Source: Mycogone perniciosa (lineage: Eukaryota > Ascomycota > Sordariomycetes > Hypocreales > Hypocreaceae). Taken from it: a stretch of 64,000 nucleotides of DNA. The notes beneath the pieces were generated by a model. It was not told the DNA's origin and did no database searches. It saw only the letters and a list, made by a program, of their open reading frames with translations. The stretch covers positions 1 to 64,000 of the forward strand of contig JAOALB010000103.1 of the NCBI GenBank assembly GCA_025331125.1, in the 5' to 3' direction. Positions 58,173-64,000 of this stretch are shown in pieces (within the stretch, counting starts at the first letter, position 1; the number at the start of each line of letters is the position of its first letter). The position numbers and the translations under genes are program-made.

Positions 58173-61100
58173 TCAAAAGAATCTGGCCATGGCACTACTG
58201 AGATCGATAAAGTCCACCGGCTTCGTGATATAGTCGCTGAATCCTGCCGCAACACACTTCTCCTGGACATCTGACATAACATTGGCAGACAACGCAATAA
58301 TGGGCATCCTCGGACAGTGGTCTACCCTTTCCCATTCTCGAATTTCTCGACAAGCCTGATAGCCGTCCTTGCGTGGCATATGCAGGTCACACTTAAGCGC
58401 TACGTTAGCCAATACGTCTACATACCAAAAGACAATGAATACTTACTAGTATGAGAGAGTAGTACTGATGCGGCTTAGACAAGACCTGATCTGTACACTC
58501 TACTCCGTCGACTGCAATCTCCACGTTGACGCCAATCTTCTTGAGATACTTGGTCAGTACCTTTTGGTTGACGGGGTTGTCCTCCACCAAAAGAACCTTG
58601 AATCCCCTGTTGCCCATACGCCTCTCAATCTCCAAGTAGCTAGCCTTCTGATTCTCCACCATCTTTTGTGCTGTGGACCTATTCCAATCGGTACTCAGAT
58701 CCCGCACTTTATCCGGATCGAAGATGACCGCAAACCGTGATGGCTTGACGGGTTTGTAGATGAATGTCACCAGGTGTTCGGACAGCAGTCGCTCATACTT
58801 GGTGCCAACGGCGCATTTCAGTACGGCTTGTCGTTGCACTGAGTCTGAGAGAATCAGAATTGTCGTGGTGTCCAACGTATGCGACTTGGTTATCTGATCC
58901 ATGAGGCTGATTATCGCTTTGGCAGAACCGAGATTGATGACGATGTGAGTAAACTTCATAGGATTATCGCCTCCGACCAACTGTTCGGCTTCTTCGACTG
59001 TAGCAAGAGCTGTGATCTGGTGAGGAACATCTTTCGGTAGAGTCATCTCTATATGTTGGGTTGTAGCTTCGCGGCTGTGATATTGTGGGCATATAATAAG
59101 AATCGAGTACATCGACGTTCGGGGCCTCTCCGACAATCGTTGTTCTGGAGTCGTGGTTCTTCCCACAGAGTTTTCATCGGAAGGGATTTCTAGGTTCATT
59201 TGCGACACGTCTTGCCCAGTGGCTTTAATGGCCTGGCTGAAGAGAGTCAGTTCAGTAGGTGCAGACGCGACTGATGTTTCATCCGTAATATGTGATCGGC
59301 CGGAATGGACAGACTGATCGGAACTCGCGATCGAATCCACACCTGGAGACGTGAACTCCGTGTCTATGGCACCAGAACTTCCTTCATCTGTACTGATGAT
59401 GTGCTCGGGTAGGGGGAGGGCTTTCATGTCTGCGGGAACATGCTCCGCTTCTTGGGCTGATGTAGTTTCGGGAGAAGCTTTCGATCCTGGACTATCCAGG
59501 AGACTAGGGCGATCCTCAGTGGTTGGCAACGTGAATCGAGCTGTAAAGGTAAAGGTAGAACCCTTCCCTACTATAGCTGTACCCTCCATCTTGCCACCGT
59601 GTAGCTCAACAAGCTGTCTAGAGATGACGAGACCCAGACCACTACCGCCATGTTGTCTAGTACTGCTTTCATCAATCTGGCTAAACGGTTTAAAGATAAG
59701 CGCCTTTTCTTCCTCGGAGAATCCACGGCCAGTATCGGTTACAGTAAACTCGAGCAAGATTTCGTTCTCGTCCATGACCGAACCATCACCAATTTTGACT
59801 CTGCATCGACTGAAGACTTCTCCTATCGAGGTGAACTTGATGGCATTTCCAATAACATTAAGCAAAACTTGGCGAATTCGGACTTTGTCACCCTTTACCC
59901 AGGCCGGAACGTCAGCATCCACGAGGTAGTTGAGCTCGAGGCGCTTCGCAATAGCCATAGTTGAGACGAGTTCGTTGACATCTTCAATAAGTGACCGGGT
60001 ATGGAACCATTGATGTTTTAGCTTCATCATTCCCGCATCAACCTTGGAAAGATCCAGGATGTCGTTGATGATCATGATTAAACTGTTGGCGCTAGTCTGA
60101 ATGGTGTTCGTGTAGTCACGTTGCTCCTCATTCAGCGTGGTGTCTTGCAAGAAACTAACCATGCCAGATATTCCGATAAGGGGTGTGCGGATTTCGTGAG
60201 ACATATTGCTCAAGAACCTGCTCTTTGACTCCATAGCTTCCTTTAGTTTGGTCTCAAGCAGTTTGTGGTCGTTGATATCTGTGGCCGAGCCAAAGTAAGA
60301 ACTAGCCCCACTACCAAAGTCGATCGTATCAATTTCCACGCATCGAACGAGATGCCACCGGTACTCTCCTGTCTTAGAGCGTAATCGGACTTCTGTCGTG
60401 TATGACACTCTGCCATTGGTATCGGTAGCCACTTTGATAACCCCCTTCCTTGCCAATTCTGCCAAATCAGCATTGGCGAGTTCATAACCTGGGCTACTGC
60501 TAGAACTGTCCTCCGGCTTAAAGGTCCTCTGACTGGATGGCGAATCCACCACCTGGGCAAACTGATCTTTTGCCACCTCAGTAGGCGTGGTTGTGGTATC
60601 TGAGGAGGGCTCAGAGCCTTCATGAACCTTTGAGTCTGATTCTTGACTCTGATGTGAGGGTGTCATCGATTGAGTAACAGGAAGACGGCATTTGGCCAAG
60701 TCCTCGGGGTGTACAAAATCCAGAAACCCAAGACGTAATGCGTCCTCAAAGCTTTGGCCGGTGTATGACAACCATTGCTCATTCGCGAATGTCACCCCAT
60801 CGTCCTCCGTAGCAGTGAAAATGATTTGTGGTATCAGGTTTGCTAACAGACGATGTTTCGCCTCGGAGGCCTCGACTTCTTGTTGGCGTGCAGCCTTTAT
60901 CTCCGCCATACGCTGATCGTGGATATCCAAGTATGAGCCAAGGAACTGCATGATGACCCCTCTCTTGTCCTTGGACGCTACGGCTCGAGCATAGAACCAT
61001 CTGTAAGCACCATCGAATCGCTTGATTCGCACAGTGCTCGAGAACTGCTCTCCCGTCCGCAAAGAGTGACTCCAAGCTTTGAGGTAGTCGTCACGCTCAT

Positions 61101-64000
61101 CCGGGTGAATGCTACCCCAAGGATCTGCTGACAAGTCTGCCACAGTCTGTCCCCTGTAGGAGAGATAACGGCTATTCACCCAAACAATCTCACCCGTCTG
61201 TGGCAAAGCCACAAATACGTGAGCTGGTAGCGAATCAAGGATAAGACCCTTCAATCGATCTGACGGCGGAGGCATATCAACTGCCGCGGTTGTAAAAGAA
61301 CCGCTCCGCTGTGGAGTTGACACGGTGGGCGTCGATGCAGGTCTACTAAGCAAGGTAGAGCTCGAAGGCAACGACTGGAAGGTGGTGTTAAAGTCCGCGC
61401 CGTAGCTATGCAGCAAGGTATGTCCTCGCCTAGGCTGGTCCTGTTCAAGTCTCGAAGACTCGGTAGGTCGATTCACCAACTTTTGGTCGGCAGAATCAAC
61501 TGTGCCTTCGAGGCTATTTCTGTGGTTGGCATCCTTTGAAGATACATCTTCCGAATTCCGGGGGGGTTTCTCGGCCGACTCATCTATATCTGCAGCAGTT
61601 GGCAAAGCTTTAGTGCTAGGCAGATGGGAGAGTCGTATTTCGCCCGGAGAGGTATCCTTTGGCTCCATTCTCGGCCTATGTGACCCAGAGTTCAATAATT
61701 CTTGTCTTGTGGATGACAGAGCCTGTTTGTTGCCAAAATAGCTTCCCGAAATCTGGGAAACAGCTGCTGGGCTTGCCACCGGCTGTCGCCTATCAATGAG
61801 ATAGGCGAGGGAGCCTGAATCCCATACAGGGGTCCCGATGGGAGAGCCTGTGGCACTTTTCGAGATACCTGAATAATCGCTTGGGCTCGTTATGCTGCCG
61901 GCCAAGGATTGTTGAAGTGCACCATCATCTGCAAGATACGCGGCACTGTTTATAGGGCGTCCATATGCTGAAACAGCGCCAAAACCGGCAGTAGACGGTC
62001 TTCTTCGCTTAAGACCGGCCAGTTCCGTCTCAAGATTGCTGTAGTGTCGACATAGTGAAAATGAGGTTGCAAGGTGTGGAGCCAAATGATCTAGAGAATG
62101 TCGCAAGTTGGAGGGATAGGGTATAATGGGACTTAGGATGGACAAAATGGCGATGGGTGCCGGTCTGTCCTGCCTCTGACTTGCCAGGTCGCGACGTTCA
62201 GATTCCACCGCCTGTTTGGCGTCTGGCTCACTGCCTCTTGATTGGGATTTCTGTTGCATGGCAGCAGCGTTGAGTTTGAAAGGGCGTTGTGGTTTGGAAA
62301 GAAGGACGTGTGTCAAGGGGATGTGTAGGACCGTCCAGGAGTGGTCGACGCCAATAGCTTCCGGTGGGCGTATGGTAGTGTAGTCTGTCGGTACCGGGCC
62401 TGGATTGAAGGATTCCTCGTCAACCATGGCATCGGTAAAGAACGGGTTCTCCTTGGGGTCCGGTCGAACTGCTGGTGAGGGAGCTGGAGACTGTGCCCAT
62501 GGTGACGGGGGGGTCTGCTCATACTCCTCATACTTGGGTGTCTGCGGTCTCGGGCCCTCATCAAGCTGATGGTCGCCGAAATGAACTTTGCCTCTGGCAG
62601 ACCCACGAGCGCCGGTAGGACCAGCAAACATTGACGACAACTTGGTGACGGAATCAGACCGTTGCTTCTTGGCTTTCTTTGGCAACTCCCCGCTGACTGT
62701 CCTGGAGGTCGGTTTCTGGCCGCTAGACTGATTGCCAGATGCATTTGTAGGGTTTGTAGTTGCCAAATAAGGATAGGTTCTTGTCAACGCAACAGGCCGG
62801 CCGCGCTCTAGTACTCTCATAACACCAGTGTGGTCAATAAGGGGGTCGGCTTCATAATCCAGAGCTTGGAGAACAGGAAGCACTCTGCCTTGGCCCTCGT
62901 AGGGGGACGTGAAAGGCGCTTCCCAGCTCGGTATGTGCTGTTGTCGCTCTTCCTCGAAATTGTCATGTTCTTCCAATGCATTCTTGTTCAGCTGGGTGCG
63001 ATCATTGGCAAGTTTTGAGGCGGTTGGGAGAGAAGAGAAATGAGTTTTGCTCCTCATTGGAGGATCAGGTCGGCGAGATGCTGTGGCCGATTTTTCTTGA
63101 GATCTCTCCTTGTTGTCCTCATAGCTAGTAAATGAGTGACGACTAGGAAAACCAGGCCGCTTCGGGGGTGCATTGGGGGCTGTTCCATCATCAGGCTCAG
63201 CAACGACGTCAGGGTTCTCATTATCGCCGCTTTGCATAGTGCTAGCCCCTTTTGCCATGTACCCGAGGCTAAGGTTGTCCTCTTCGTGTTCATTATAGGT
63301 AGCCTTCTGGCCCCACGGGACATTTTCAAGGTCAGTGGTATCGGCTGGAACGGCTAGCGTCACGCGCTCAGCCTTGTAGACTTCTCGCATAACCTGAACG
63401 ACAGTGTTCCACCAGGCATCAAGGCCCGGCTCGGCAGACAGCATTAAGGAGAGGTCAAAAAGATTTGGAGTTGGGTAGTCGAAGTTTTCAGGCTGCGGTG
63501 TGCCACCAGGGTTGAAGGTAAAAGTGGAAGCTGGAGTTGAGTTCTCAGAGAGGACCCTGTCCAGCACGCCGCGATATTCAAACAGCATTGGTGTGCGTGA
63601 GGTCCCGGAGAACTGGGGCGGAACAAAGCTATTGGGAGGCATGGTCACCCTGGGGAAAGGATAGCAGGGAGTGCCGACGACAGGCGCCGGAGTAATGCCA
63701 CCACGAATGGTGTGGCCAGACTCGGTAGATGCAGTGGGAAAGGCTGAGCTGATAAAGGAAGAATTCGACGCCGCCTCTTCTTGAATGGGCAATATGCGAG
63801 CCCTGTCGGGCTGACCCGCATGCAATCCTCGGATAGAGAGCTCCCGCTGTGCCAGGTCGCGAGTCAACTTGTCTCGATATTCATTGAGCTGTTTCTGTGG
63901 CGATAAATTTGAGTCATGAACAATGGAGTTCTGTTCATCGCCGTGGGTGGCGCCGTTGGCCACGACCGAACCAGGTGGCAAGCTTTCGTGCTGGGCACCA
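58173..64000 (-). CDS. PAS-domain hybrid histidine kinase, 5' end beyond right edge
   Basis: At least 1,930 residues are in the window. The frame is open to position 64000 (GAQHESLPPGSVV) with no ATG there, so the start lies outside. Exon junction: 58447/58391 across a 55-bp intron, which joins SLIL to CDLHMPRKDGYQ. Domains from the window edge: a GAF-like stretch (AWWNTVVQVMREVYKAERVT), disorder, and two PAS domains (about residues 910-1030 and 1045-1200, FLGSYLDIHDQR). HisKA carries the phospho-His in SNMSHEIRTPL. The HATPase has NVIGNAIKFT, DTGRGFSEEE and GGSGLGL. A receiver-like fold lacks the Asp (IVINLGS). The final true receiver has LLVEDNPVNQK, Asp in CDLHMP and Lys in YITKPVD. It passes phosphate to Ypd1-type proteins; the signal is unknown. 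Confidence 0.93.

Noticed and set aside
1..64000. CRISPR arrays, bacterial operons, integrons or prophage
   Set aside because: No regularly spaced direct repeats with unique spacers; introns and gene content are eukaryotic.

Overview
The window is nuclear DNA from a filamentous ascomycete (Pezizomycotina). A hypocrealean Sordariomycete is my inference, not something shown directly. The grounds are short GT-AG introns of about 48-90 bp, pyrimidine-rich leaders, fungal-only families (PTH11/Fung_rhodopsin membrane proteins, Ecl1-type lifespan factor, Fungal_trans_2 regulator, DUF6546, NACHT-WD40 remnants), 5S rRNA genes outside an rDNA array, and relics whose stop codons look like C-to-T decay.

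Layout. 0-7 kb: the 5' part of an SRPK-type kinase leaving the left edge, a small two-exon gene, a pogo/Fot transposase relic with a TA-flanked MITE at its broken end, and a 913-residue gene that fuses a Fung_rhodopsin module to a fucose-permease-like MFS transporter. 7.2-9.2 kb: a WD40/NLR C-terminal pseudogene. 9.2-24.7 kb: about 15 kb with no gene I can support, rich in microsatellites and in a short palindromic motif (GTACGGAGTAC and variants). It ends at an Ecl1-family gene with a long, mostly ATG-free leader. 25.3-31.5 kb: a second gene-poor stretch of the same kind.

31.5-45.5 kb: an unrecognised four-exon gene, a frameshifted gene of a fungal family, an intron-bearing tRNA-Arg(ACG), a second TA-flanked MITE, then the core housekeeping pair CCT3 (chaperonin gamma subunit) and PRKRIP1-like (DUF1168), which converge. 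Next, all on the minus strand, come a decayed DUF6546 gene, a Fungal_trans_2 regulator and an SDR reductase. 46.8-55.4 kb: a frameshifted F-box gene, an ankyrin relic, an intact six-exon PTH11-like gene, and three 5S rRNA copies spaced about 185-190 bp apart. 55.4-64 kb: a histidine-phosphatase gene with a low-complexity tail, convergent with a large PAS hybrid histidine kinase that continues past the right edge.

There is no obvious pathway cluster. The picture is conserved housekeeping and signalling genes (kinase, CCT3, PRKRIP1, phosphatase, histidine kinase) separated by accessory DNA in which several members of expanded fungal families are broken. Intron positions were inferred by eye from splice sites and reading frame. 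Family assignments rest on recognised motifs, not on searches.
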